A stretch of DNA of 27,071 nucleotides from UBA11710 sp049287025 (lineage in GTDB: Bacteria; Patescibacteriota; Patescibacteriia; Magasanikbacterales; UBA922). The notes beneath the pieces were generated by a model. The model searched no databases. It was given only the letters and a program-made list of their open reading frames with translations, and was not told the DNA's origin. Positions 1 through 6,462 of this stretch are shown here, piece after piece. The position numbers and the translations under genes were made by a program. The stretch spans positions 1 to 27,071 of the forward strand of contig JBAQFA010000024.1 of the NCBI GenBank assembly GCA_049287025.1. The letters are read 5' to 3'. Positions within the stretch are counted from its first letter, which is position 1; every line of letters starts with the position of its first letter.

Positions 1-598
1 GATTTTGGGGTGTATTTATAACGAGTAATTTAACACCTTCGTTAGTTTCAATTAATTTTTGTAAATCTTCTACCCTAAAATCCAAAGTTTGTTTGGCTTC
101 ATCTTTGTATGCTTGCCAACGCAATACTTGACCATGATGATAAAATTCGGCTAATGATTCATACACGGGATAACCTGGGTCTTGCACAATAATTTTATCA
201 CCCGGCGCAACCAAAACTTGCAAAGCTAGTTCAATTGGTGACTTGCCTGCTGGTTCTAATAAAATATTGGCTGGTTTAATTTCTACTCCGCGCAATTCAC
301 TCCAATATTTAGCAATATTTTCTCGTACTTTGGGATAACCAGCAAAATGGCCATACTTAGTTTGTTTGTCTTTTAGAGCTTGAATCGCAGTATTAATAAT
401 CGGCTCTGGTGTCTTTGGTCCCGTATCTCCTACGTGAAATTTGAAAATTTGCGGAAATTTTTTTGAATTTTCTACCGCAATTACTTCCGCCCCAAAACCA
501 AAAGCCGTTTCTGTACCAAGATAATTTAGATCAGGGTTGATTGTGACGTTAGGAATTAAATTTTTGTCGACTAAAAACTTCGGAAGTTGTTGACCCAT
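1..598 (-). CDS. Class I/II PLP-dependent aminotransferase, 3' end outside window
   Basis: I translated this edge gene by hand from the ATG at 598 (MGQQLPKFLVDKNLIPNV). About 199 codons are visible and the frame stays open to the window edge, so the C-terminal half, including the PLP lysine, is missing. The visible part has the fold-type I aminotransferase landmarks: a substrate-arm segment near FKFHVGDTGPKTPEPII, a KYGHFAGYPKVRENIAKYW block, PAGKSPIELALQVL for phosphate-group binding, DPGYPVYES, and INTPQN at the edge, which should continue as the family's NPTG motif. LL-diaminopimelate, aspartate and aromatic aminotransferases share these motifs, so the substrate cannot be set. It is the last gene seen of a minus-strand run, 40 bases after the sugar dehydrogenase, and may be cotranscribed with it. 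Confidence 0.88.
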   Translation of the reverse strand, partial: MGQQLPKFLVDKNLIPNVTINPDLNYLGTETAFGFGAEVIAVENSKKFPQIFKFHVGDTGPKTPEPIINTAIQALKDKQTKYGHFAGYPKVRENIAKYWSELRGVEIKPANILLEPAGKSPIELALQVLVAPGDKIIVQDPGYPVYESLAEFYHHGQVLRWQAYKDEAKQTLDFRVEDLQKLIETNEGVKLLVINTPQN

Positions 599-638
599 AT
601 TATAAATTTATATTAATTTAAAAACTTAAATTTTAAAC

Positions 639-1886
639 TTACATTTGATACTCTATCCTGTATATCACTCCCGCTTTATCATCGGAAATATACAATGCAC
701 CATCCAAGCCAAATACCAAATCCACTGGACGACCTAAAGCACCTTTGCCAGTGAGCCAGCCAGAAATAAAATCTTCTTGGCGAACAAAATTATTTTTTTC
801 ATCCAGAATTATTCTTACCACTTTATAGCCAGTCGGGGTACTACGATTCCATGAACCATGAAAAGCTACAAACAAATTATTTTTATATTCACTTGGCCAC
901 TTTGAATTATTTGGCACAAATGTCAAACCTAATGGAGCAGAATGCGCTGGCAAGTCAATAAAGCTAGGTGTTTCAAAAGGTTCTTCGCAAGGATTTCTAA
1001 AATAAGTATTTTTATCAAATTGGGTATCATGAATATTTTTTCCATAACAAATCGGCCAGCCATAGTTGTAAGTTGAAGTTGTTTTGGTATTAATTATATT
1101 TATCTCATCAGGTGGTAAATCGTCACCTAATAAATCACGCCCCATTTCTGTCGCCCAAATATCTCCTGACTGATAATTTAAAGTCATAAAAACTGAATTG
1201 CGCAAGCCTTTTGCCAATGGCTCCAATTTCTTCAGAGCGACATTTACTTTCATAATGGTAGCAATCTGTTCATCTTTTTCCTGACAAACATCACAAGTAG
1301 ATCCGATGGAAACATACAACTGCCCCTCTTTATCAAAAACTAAACTGCGACTAGTATGGCGTCCGCCTTTGGGCAAATCCACGACTGTTTCTAACTCCAA
1401 ATCGCCAGAAATAAATATCCGAGCCCGAACAATCCGAGTTTCTTCGGCAATATAGACCATGTCTGGTTCTTTGGGATCAAATGCAATTCCGTGAGGTTTA
1501 TTCAAACCGGTTAGCACAATATTTTTTCTGACCAATTTTCCATTAGCATTTTCTAAAACCGCGACTGTACCAGCCGATGTTTGACTAAGCCAGACATGAC
1601 CAGCCTGATCCACTGCCAATGCTCGCGCTCCTGACAAATCTTTGGCAAAAACTTCAACTCTAAAACCCACGGGCAAAACTAAAGGTTTATTTTGTTCAGT
1701 AAAATCCGACACAGTTGAAGAACTTGTACTTGTAGCCTTACCCAAACTCTCTGTAATATCTGTTGGCGGTTTATTAATTACTGGACCAATTCCTCGCAAA
1801 TTTTGATAATAAAACCAACCTAAACCTAATATTGTCAAAGTTAACAAAAAAACTAAAATTATAATTGAATATTTTTTAATTGACAC
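639..1886 (-). CDS. Membrane-anchored PQQ-dependent sugar dehydrogenase family protein (GSDH/YliI type)
   Basis: This 415-residue protein belongs to the glucose/sorbosone dehydrogenase beta-propeller family, whose members oxidise aldose sugars outside the cytoplasm with PQQ. Residues about 7-27 form a single N-terminal membrane segment or uncleaved signal, followed by a Ser/Thr-rich linker (about 40-65) and the propeller. Family blocks visible are LNKPHGIAFDP (His132, where the family's catalytic His lies), GSTCDVC, TEMGRDLLGDDLPPDEIN, YNYGWPICYG, APLGLTFVP, FHGSWNRSTPTGYKVVR and GRPVDLVFGLDGALYISDD. No PQQ synthesis gene is in the window, so the cofactor would have to be scavenged or made elsewhere. 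The cysteine pair in STCDVC could be a disulfide. The gene lies 9 bases after the small ORF at 1896-2147, as in an operon. The family call is firm; substrate and cofactor use are inferred. Confidence 0.9.
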   Translation of the reverse strand: MSIKKYSIIILVFLLTLTILGLGWFYYQNLRGIGPVINKPPTDITESLGKATSTSSSTVSDFTEQNKPLVLPVGFRVEVFAKDLSGARALAVDQAGHVWLSQTSAGTVAVLENANGKLVRKNIVLTGLNKPHGIAFDPKEPDMVYIAEETRIVRARIFISGDLELETVVDLPKGGRHTSRSLVFDKEGQLYVSIGSTCDVCQEKDEQIATIMKVNVALKKLEPLAKGLRNSVFMTLNYQSGDIWATEMGRDLLGDDLPPDEINIINTKTTSTYNYGWPICYGKNIHDTQFDKNTYFRNPCEEPFETPSFIDLPAHSAPLGLTFVPNNSKWPSEYKNNLFVAFHGSWNRSTPTGYKVVRIILDEKNNFVRQEDFISGWLTGKGALGRPVDLVFGLDGALYISDDKAGVIYRIEYQM

Positions 1887-1895
1887 AATAATTTG

Positions 1896-2147
1896 TTAAA
1901 GTTTAACCTCACTATGCCCTTCACCTTCCCTACTTTCAACTTCACGCCATAGTTCACTTACAACTTCTACCACTTCAGACAAATCAGAACCACAAGCCCT
2001 TACCAATTCACCAAACAATTCTGGCGTCATATATTCTATGGCTTTTTTCAACTCTTCATCCCTTTTAATCGCCATGACCAAATCTGTTTTATCCGGATTT
2101 GAAGTTCTCAAAGCTTCTATTTTCCGAATAATTTCTTCATTTGTCAT
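1896..2147 (-). CDS. Small acidic helical protein of unknown function
   Basis: I do not recognise this 83-residue protein. It is mostly predicted helix (NEEIIRKIEALRTSN, KKAIEYMTPELFGELVRACG), acidic, has one cysteine and no signal or membrane segment. It sits in a tight minus-strand run, 9 bases after the transketolase stop and 9 bases before the sugar dehydrogenase start. That spacing supports its being a real gene cotranscribed with both. The composition matches its neighbours. No function is proposed. Confidence 0.65.
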   Translation of the reverse strand: MTNEEIIRKIEALRTSNPDKTDLVMAIKRDEELKKAIEYMTPELFGELVRACGSDLSEVVEVVSELWREVESREGEGHSEVKL

Positions 2148-2156
2148 ATAATTTGA

Positions 2157-4406
2157 TTACTTAATGACATTAATAATTTTATTTTTAATATCCTCACTCG
2201 TCATCCCTGCCATTTCATACACTTCATCCACTGTACCAGATTTTAAATAATGATCAATACTAATTCCCCGCTCTACATAATCAGCTGGCAAAATAAATGG
2301 ATACAAGAAACCTTTCCAGCCATTGTGAATTGGAATCGTAATCGCCCGTTCTTCATCAGAAAATATGGCATTAGCTTTGGCTGAATTATTTTTTCTTAAT
2401 TCTTCAAACAATTGTGGCGAAGTCACAGCTAACACTTTTACACTTATACCTTGTGCTTCCAAATCTGGTACAATCTTCATAGTATTCATCATTGGAATAC
2501 TTCCGCTCACCGCAAGCACAATTTTCTTTTTTGGAGTCTGGTTATTGGAGTCAGGGGTTTGGTAAAAGACGTACGCCCCATTCACTGCGTCACCTGGTTT
2601 TGAATTTCCCACACTTCTATCAAATACAACTGTATCAGGACGAGACACAGACAAGGCAATTGGTTCGCCTTTTTCTAAAGCATAAAACAACATCTCAATG
2701 GTTTCATTGGCATCTAGTGGTTTGTAAACTTTTATTCCTGGATATGCAGAATACATACTCATCCAATACATTCCCTGATGAGTTGGGCCATCTTCCCCAG
2801 TTTCTGGACCATCATGCGCGGCCTGCATAATGAAAAAGCCTTTGTTTTTGGGATTCAAGTGATTCCCAATCAAACCCAAGCGCACGCAATTGGTCATCAT
2901 AGAGGTAAACACGGCATAGGTAGAAAAAATTGACACTGGAGCAAATCCACCAGGCAATCTATCTCCTGTCATACCCACACTCATCATCGCCATATTTTGT
3001 TCCGCAATTCCCCAACGAATACCACGACCTAAGGGATTTTGTACGGTCATTTCTCCATAAACATCTTCGGCCTTTTGGGTCAAAATTGATTTTGATAAAT
3101 CCCCTGTCCCAGCCCAGAAAAAAGCCGTTTGTTTCATGAGCCACAAATAAAAAGCTTCACTGGCTTTTCTCGTGGCCACTTTTGTTCCTGGTTCAAAAAA
3201 TAATTCTGCTGGCAATTCTATTGGTCGTTTAATCTCAAGTGGATTAACCATTGGTCTATCACCTAAATATATTTTCATCTTTTCTATCAGTGCATTCTGA
3301 TCACTGATCACTGATCCTCGTTCATTAACTTTTTCTTTAATATACTCTGCTAATTCCCCTGTTATCTGACTCTCCACAAACTTTACATCATCAATCACCT
3401 GCCCCTCCACCCCTGGCACGGCAAAATTCAAACCTTTCATTATCTCCACATAATCATCATGCTTGGCTGGTGAACCATGAGAACTGGCCGTATTTTCTAA
3501 TTTTCCATAATGCTTACCTTTTATACAATGTGCCAAGACTACAGTCGGTGAATTGTTAGCAAAAACTTTCTGGGCAGCTAAACGATAAGCATAAATTAAT
3601 TCCAAAACATTATGACCATCCACTTCAATCACATTCCAACCCATGCCTTGCCAATGATTAATATACGGTGAATTTATTACTTCATTTATATCACCATCAA
3701 TGCCAAAATGATTATAATCAAGAGACACAATTACATTGTCAGCTCCAACAGCTTTCAAAACATTGCGCGCTTCATAACTCATACCTTCTTCACTCTCGGC
3801 GTCACCCATAAACACCCACACATTGGTATCTAATCCACTTGATTTGTGAGTGATGGCCATACCACCAGCGGCTGATAAACCATGACCTGAGGGACCAGTC
3901 GCAACATCAGACAAAGGATAATAATTTTCAATATGTCCTTGGGGACCATCGTGATGGCGGAAACGCACTAAATCTTCGGGTAAAACTGCTTCCAACTTTT
4001 TGGCATCAAAACTTATCCCAGCTTTTCTCAAAGCGCTATAGATCAAACTTAATCCACCATACAGTCCAGGCGAACAATGTCCCGCACTCCACACCACCCG
4101 ATCACGTCCAGGATTTTTTGGCTCAAGTGCATCAAACTTCATCGCCCCACCGAGTACCATAGCGAGGAATTGCTCTACTTTGGCCGATGACCCACCCGGG
4201 TGACCTGAGTGCGATGCTTCTAAAGAAGAAAAAATAAAACCACGCATAATGCGGGCCATTTCATTAAACTTATCCACATCAATTCCTTCTATACTAGCCA
4301 AATCTAAACCTTGTAAATTTAAGTAATTTTCGGTTTTTAGATTAACCAGTTCTTCTACACCCAATTTATTTAATTCTTCCACTTTATTTAAGATATTGTT
4401 TGACAT
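2157..4406 (-). CDS. tkt: Transketolase, full length with repeat-derived insertions
   Basis: This 749-residue enzyme carries all three transketolase domains in one chain (some CPR genomes split it). It should move two-carbon units between sugar phosphates with thiamine diphosphate (ThDP), in the non-oxidative pentose phosphate pathway. Visible landmarks are SHSGHPGG (His69), SAGHCSPGLYGGL (His110), the ThDP/metal motif GDAESEEG (201-208) with the downstream DYNHFGIDG asparagine, SSHGSPAKHDD (His310), GIAEQN with the ThDP-activating Glu469, and HDGPETGEDGPTHQG (His531, His543). The usual GDG triad reads GDA here. Two segments, around 362-373 and 615-628, coincide with heptamer repeat arrays in the DNA and look like surface-loop insertions. 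It starts the minus-strand run towards position 1. No clear Shine-Dalgarno precedes the ATG at 4406. Confidence 0.96.
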   Translation of the reverse strand: MSNNILNKVEELNKLGVEELVNLKTENYLNLQGLDLASIEGIDVDKFNEMARIMRGFIFSSLEASHSGHPGGSSAKVEQFLAMVLGGAMKFDALEPKNPGRDRVVWSAGHCSPGLYGGLSLIYSALRKAGISFDAKKLEAVLPEDLVRFRHHDGPQGHIENYYPLSDVATGPSGHGLSAAGGMAITHKSSGLDTNVWVFMGDAESEEGMSYEARNVLKAVGADNVIVSLDYNHFGIDGDINEVINSPYINHWQGMGWNVIEVDGHNVLELIYAYRLAAQKVFANNSPTVVLAHCIKGKHYGKLENTASSHGSPAKHDDYVEIMKGLNFAVPGVEGQVIDDVKFVESQITGELAEYIKEKVNERGSVISDQNALIEKMKIYLGDRPMVNPLEIKRPIELPAELFFEPGTKVATRKASEAFYLWLMKQTAFFWAGTGDLSKSILTQKAEDVYGEMTVQNPLGRGIRWGIAEQNMAMMSVGMTGDRLPGGFAPVSIFSTYAVFTSMMTNCVRLGLIGNHLNPKNKGFFIMQAAHDGPETGEDGPTHQGMYWMSMYSAYPGIKVYKPLDANETIEMLFYALEKGEPIALSVSRPDTVVFDRSVGNSKPGDAVNGAYVFYQTPDSNNQTPKKKIVLAVSGSIPMMNTMKIVPDLEAQGISVKVLAVTSPQLFEELRKNNSAKANAIFSDEERAITIPIHNGWKGFLYPFILPADYVERGISIDHYLKSGTVDEVYEMAGMTSEDIKNKIINVIK
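2530..2564. repeat. Period-7 degenerate tandem array inside the transketolase gene
   Basis: On the plus strand five consecutive 7-base units read TTTGGAG, TCTGGTT, ATTGGAG, TCAGGGG, TTTGGTA. They encode, on the minus strand, transketolase residues about 615-626 (QTPDSNNQTP), a hydrophilic stretch between the 'GAYVF' strand and the 'KIVLAVSGS' strand where other transketolases have only a short turn, as far as I recall the family. Confidence 0.5.
3290..3317. repeat. Period-7 array with an inverted unit inside the transketolase gene
   Basis: On the plus strand CTGATCA, CTGATCA, CTGATCC follow each other (3297-3317). Just upstream, ATCAGTG at 3286-3292 is the inverted complement of CACTGAT. The array encodes residues about 364-373 (SVISDQN region) in the linker between the PP and Pyr domains, a tolerant loop. 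Confidence 0.5.
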
Positions 4407-4715
4407 ATGAGGTTTGTGAGTAAATCTATGTTATTAATAAATATATTATAAAATAATAATGAAATTGGAATTAAAATTTAACACTACATCCGCCAAAGCC
4501 CGTTGTTGATAGTTTTCAATCTTTTTTTGCTATCTACACATCTGAACAAAAAACCTATATTAGTAATAGGCGTAGGCGGAAAAAAAGACAATGTTTAATT
4601 GTTAAGTTATTTCCATTATAACAAATAGAGAAAAAATGACAAGGAGGTCTTGTTATTTATATTTATTTGTGTTTAAATAATTATAACAACGAACCTCAAC
4701 AACTGGAGAGTGTTC
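4407..4715. other. Intergenic region with a possible structured RNA and a spare Shine-Dalgarno
   Basis: No convincing protein gene lies in these 309 bases between the divergent tkt and the small high-GC gene. The arms TCCGCC (4489-4494) and GGCGGA (4575-4580) pair perfectly across about 80 bases, with GCC/GGC just inside (4498-4500 / 4569-4571). They enclose GATAG/CTATC (4508-4512 / 4530-4534) and CCTAT/ATAGG (4554-4558 / 4566-4570, which competes with the GGC pairing). A perfect AAGGAGGT at 4641-4648 sits in an ACAAG/CTTGT mini-hairpin (4639-4653) and serves no obvious start codon. A 14-codon ORF from ATG 4636 to TAA 4680 overlaps it and could be a leader peptide, but nothing tests this. Confidence 0.35.
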
Positions 4716-5000
4716 ATGAAAGCCAAAAAGCCCATGCCGACCATCCTGTTCCTAGGGATCATCCTCGCGTTCATCGCTGTCCCCCTCATGACGATGGTCT
4801 GGGTGGAGAACCGTTCAAATGATTGGGACATGTTCTCCAAGGTGGCTGCCAATTTTGTGGCCATCATGCTGGGAGCAATCCCAGGCCAACTCACCGCAAA
4901 CAAGGTTATGCACCGTTACTACAACGGCATGACAACTGGCGTAACCCGTAGACTGCAACGCATACGGGCACGGGATCGGCAACGACGTGGAGAAGCGTAG
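4716..5000 (+). CDS. Small two-helix membrane protein, high-GC islet gene, unknown function
   Basis: I do not recognise this 94-residue protein. I start it at the ATG at 4716, because GGAGAG at 4705-4710 is correctly spaced from it and not from the upstream ATG at 4710. It has a basic N-terminus (MKAKKPMP), a first hydrophobic helix (residues about 8-30, ILFLGIILAFIAVPLMTMVW), a loop with acidic and aromatic residues, a weaker second helix (about 43-60, AANFVAIMLGAIPGQL) and a strongly basic tail (TRRLQRIRARDRQRR). Its third codon positions are mostly G or C (ATC, CTG, GCC, CGG), unlike every neighbour, which points to recent transfer or to an unusual expression class. It ends in a cluster of hairpins. 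The opposite-strand ORF over the same bases is a shadow. Confidence 0.7.
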   Translation: MKAKKPMPTILFLGIILAFIAVPLMTMVWVENRSNDWDMFSKVAANFVAIMLGAIPGQLTANKVMHRYYNGMTTGVTRRLQRIRARDRQRRGEA

Positions 5001-5055
5001 CTCACGAGGCTACGGACACCTTCTCCAACCCCTCCCGGCAAATGGTCCGGGAGGG
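4989..5055 (+). other. Two strong hairpins at the 3' end of the high-GC gene
   Basis: The first hairpin pairs GGAGAAG (4989-4995) with CTTCTCC (5020-5026), and inside it CGTAGC (4996-5001) with GCTACG (5009-5014). It contains the TAG stop of the small gene. The second pairs CCCTCCCGG (5030-5038) with CCGGGAGGG (5047-5055), nine perfect pairs around an 8-base loop. Neither is followed by a T-run, so they look like mRNA-stabilising or structured-RNA elements rather than simple terminators. Confidence 0.6.
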
Positions 5056-5071
5056 TGAGGTTTGGTGGAAT

Positions 5072-5146
5072 AAAAAATCCCCCTGCCCACGATTTGCTTC
5101 TCAAAACTATTTGGGAATTAAATCGAGGAGATTAGGGGGATTTTTT
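5072..5146. terminator. Long nested inverted repeat, likely bidirectional terminator
   Basis: The arms AAAAAATCCCCCT (5072-5084) and AGGGGGATTTTTT (5134-5146) are 13-base perfect inverted repeats and give a T-run on both strands. The 49-base interior is itself paired: CGATTT/AAATCG (5090-5095 / 5120-5125) and CTCAAA/TTTGGG with one G-U (5100-5105 / 5110-5115). It lies between a plus-strand gene and the end of the minus-strand methyltransferase gene. The nested loop is larger than in an ordinary terminator, and a small mobile palindrome is possible. Confidence 0.6.
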
Positions 5147-5195
5147 TATTTTAAACACAGATTACAATGATTTTATGTTGATTTCACAGATGTCT

Positions 5196-5253
5196 TTTGA
5201 TATTTGTAATTTGATATTTTATTAGAAATTAAGTCAATTAGAAATTAGAAATT
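5196..5253. repeat. Two period-7 arrays in inverted orientation
   Basis: Units TTTGATA, TTTGTAA, TTTGATA, TTTTATT (5196-5223) are followed by AGAAATT (5224-5230), a 9-base spacer, then AGAAATT, AGAAATT (5240-5253). Read on the other strand the second set gives TTTCTAA units, matching the TTTNNAN pattern of the first set. The array occupies the gap before the methyltransferase stop. The rest of 5147-5303 is AT-rich with no gene. Confidence 0.5.
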
Positions 5254-5303
5254 TACAGAACTCACAATAATTCTCTTATTTACTCTACAAAAAAAACATC
5301 CAA

Positions 5304-6338
5304 TTATTTTTCAATCTTTTTCCCTAGTATTACATATCCCTGCGCCTCTAAATATTTTCCCACGGCATACATTTCCACCAGTCCATACAATTCACACAAG
5401 GCTGTAGAATATGGATGTAATTTTTTCTTGAGCCAATATAAAAATTTATTTATAAATTTTAACAATTTAATCCCGAACCCCGACGAAGGGGTGAGAGATC
5501 CCTTTCCTATGAGTTGATTATTACTATTAATTACAACATTTTTTGATGCGTTAAAAAGGGATCCCTCGTCGCCCTGTCGGGCTCGCTCGGGATTCCAAAA
5601 AAATTCGTCCGGATGCACCAAAAAACTCGCCCAAAAAGCAGTGTACATTTTTTCTATATCAAAATTAGCATTTGCTAATAAACTTTTTAATTCTGATTTT
5701 GAGTAAAGTGAAATATGAAATTCGGCATGTGGATCAATATTCAATCCTCGTTTCATCAAATAATTTCTCACATAAGCATGACGACCAAGTTTTGATTCAC
5801 TAAACATTGCCAATACGCCACCAAATTTTAAAACGCGATTTAATTCTTTTAGCCAGGCCGGCACATTGGCCACATGACCCAAAACATCTGACGTGTAGAT
5901 CGCATCAAAATAATTATTTTCAAATGGTAAGTGCTCACCATCATACCACTCCACTTCCGCATGCACACCATTTTGTTTGACTTTTTCTTTGGCCAAATCA
6001 ATTTGTAATTTTATTACATCCACTCCACAGACCTCTACTTGCCGGCCAAACATTTTTTTCAAATCAACTAAACTCGCGCCAGTGCCACAACCCACATCCA
6101 AAATCCTAACTGTCTCTACTTGCCAACCAATCTCATGAGTCTGAGGATTGTCTGCCAGTCTCTGATTAATATGCTTCTTAATATACCGATACAAAAACCA
6201 CTTCTTGGGATAAAAAAGTAATTTTGCCCAATCTTTCAATTCTATCTGTTCACCCAAAAACACTGGGTTCGTATCCCAGATCTCTACTCCATCCGCTTGT
6301 GTTTTGCCCCAACCCATGGTTGTTTTTTTATCCTGCAT
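5304..6338 (-). CDS. Class I SAM-dependent methyltransferase with repeat-derived insertion
   Basis: The first half is a classic Rossmann methyltransferase of the Methyltransf_11/UbiE-like type: ILDVGCGTGASLVDL (motif I, SAM glycine loop), VCGVDVIKLQIDLA (acidic residue for the ribose), WYDGEHLPFENNYFDAIYTSDVLGHV (motifs II-III) and ELNRVLKFGGVLAMFSE. The acceptor substrate is unknown. The frame is open from a TTG at 6374, but a good promoter lies there (extended -10 at 6347-6352), which puts transcription start near 6340. I therefore take the ATG at 6338 (344 residues, almost leaderless); 6317 is the alternative. Residues about 247-289 are encoded by two inverted copies of a palindromic element plus a spacer and look like an insertion. 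The C-terminal part (FINKFLYWLKKKLHPYS) is basic and could touch the membrane. Confidence 0.85.
   Translation of the reverse strand: MQDKKTTMGWGKTQADGVEIWDTNPVFLGEQIELKDWAKLLFYPKKWFLYRYIKKHINQRLADNPQTHEIGWQVETVRILDVGCGTGASLVDLKKMFGRQVEVCGVDVIKLQIDLAKEKVKQNGVHAEVEWYDGEHLPFENNYFDAIYTSDVLGHVANVPAWLKELNRVLKFGGVLAMFSESKLGRHAYVRNYLMKRGLNIDPHAEFHISLYSKSELKSLLANANFDIEKMYTAFWASFLVHPDEFFWNPERARQGDEGSLFNASKNVVINSNNQLIGKGSLTPSSGFGIKLLKFINKFLYWLKKKLHPYSTALCELYGLVEMYAVGKYLEAQGYVILGKKIEK
5471..5596. repeat. Inverted pair of GC-rich palindromic elements inside the methyltransferase gene
   Basis: Copy one (5471-5507) begins TCCCGA and ends GATCCCTTTCC. Copy two (5555-5596), read on the minus strand, begins GGAATCCCGAGCGAG and ends GAGGGATCCCTTT. 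The cores GATCCCTTT (5497-5505) and AAAGGGATC (5555-5563) are perfect inverted repeats around a 49-base AT-rich spacer. The same ending, GAATCCCTTTCC or GAATCTTTCC, recurs at 16560-16588 and 21067-21097. The reading frame passes through without a stop. Confidence 0.65.
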
Positions 6339-6346
6339 ACGGTAAT

Positions 6347-6374
6347 ATTGTAGCATAATAAGTGAAGATAACAA
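6347..6374 (-). promoter_or_regulatory. Sigma70-type promoter for the methyltransferase gene
   Basis: On the minus strand TTGTTA (6374-6369) and TACAAT (6352-6347) are 16 bases apart, and a TG one base before the -10 makes an extended -10. Start of transcription would fall near 6340, two bases from the ATG at 6338, suggesting a leaderless message. Confidence 0.6.
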
Positions 6375-6383
6375 AGTATATAA

Positions 6384-6451
6384 TGATTCATAATGCAGAT
6401 ATCAGATAGCAACTTGTCTGCATTCTGATATCTGCTATTTGTTATATGTTA
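6384..6451. repeat. Inverted period-7 arrays between divergent genes
   Basis: The left array reads TGATTCA, TAATGCA, GATATCA, GATAGCA (6384-6411). The right array reads TCTGCAT, TCTGATA, TCTGCTA, TTTGTTA, TATGTTA (6417-6451). The two are inverted complements of each other unit by unit (TGNTATC pattern) and contain the 11-base perfect inverted repeat GCAGATATCAG / CTGATATCTGC. The array lies between the divergent methyltransferase gene and truB and runs into the truB leader. Confidence 0.6.
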
Positions 6452-6462
6452 CCCAAAAAAAT

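Noticed and set aside
4486..4585. Twister-type ribozyme suggested by CCGCC..AAAGCCCG
   Set aside because: Only a short piece resembles the consensus; the required pseudoknots and inner stems could not be placed.
4673..4903. 76-residue minus-strand ORF over the high-GC gene
   Set aside because: Codon bias, Shine-Dalgarno and the hairpin position all support the plus-strand frame; this is its shadow.
4690..5150. High-GC segment as tmRNA, RNase P RNA or another classic ncRNA
   Set aside because: I looked on both strands for the conserved RNase P and tmRNA blocks and tRNA-like ends and saw none, while the plus strand has a clean ORF with coding-type third-position bias.
6118..6175. Possible heptamer array in the methyltransferase gene (GAGTCTGAGG region)
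   Set aside because: Units could not be phased consistently at 7, 8 or 9 bases.
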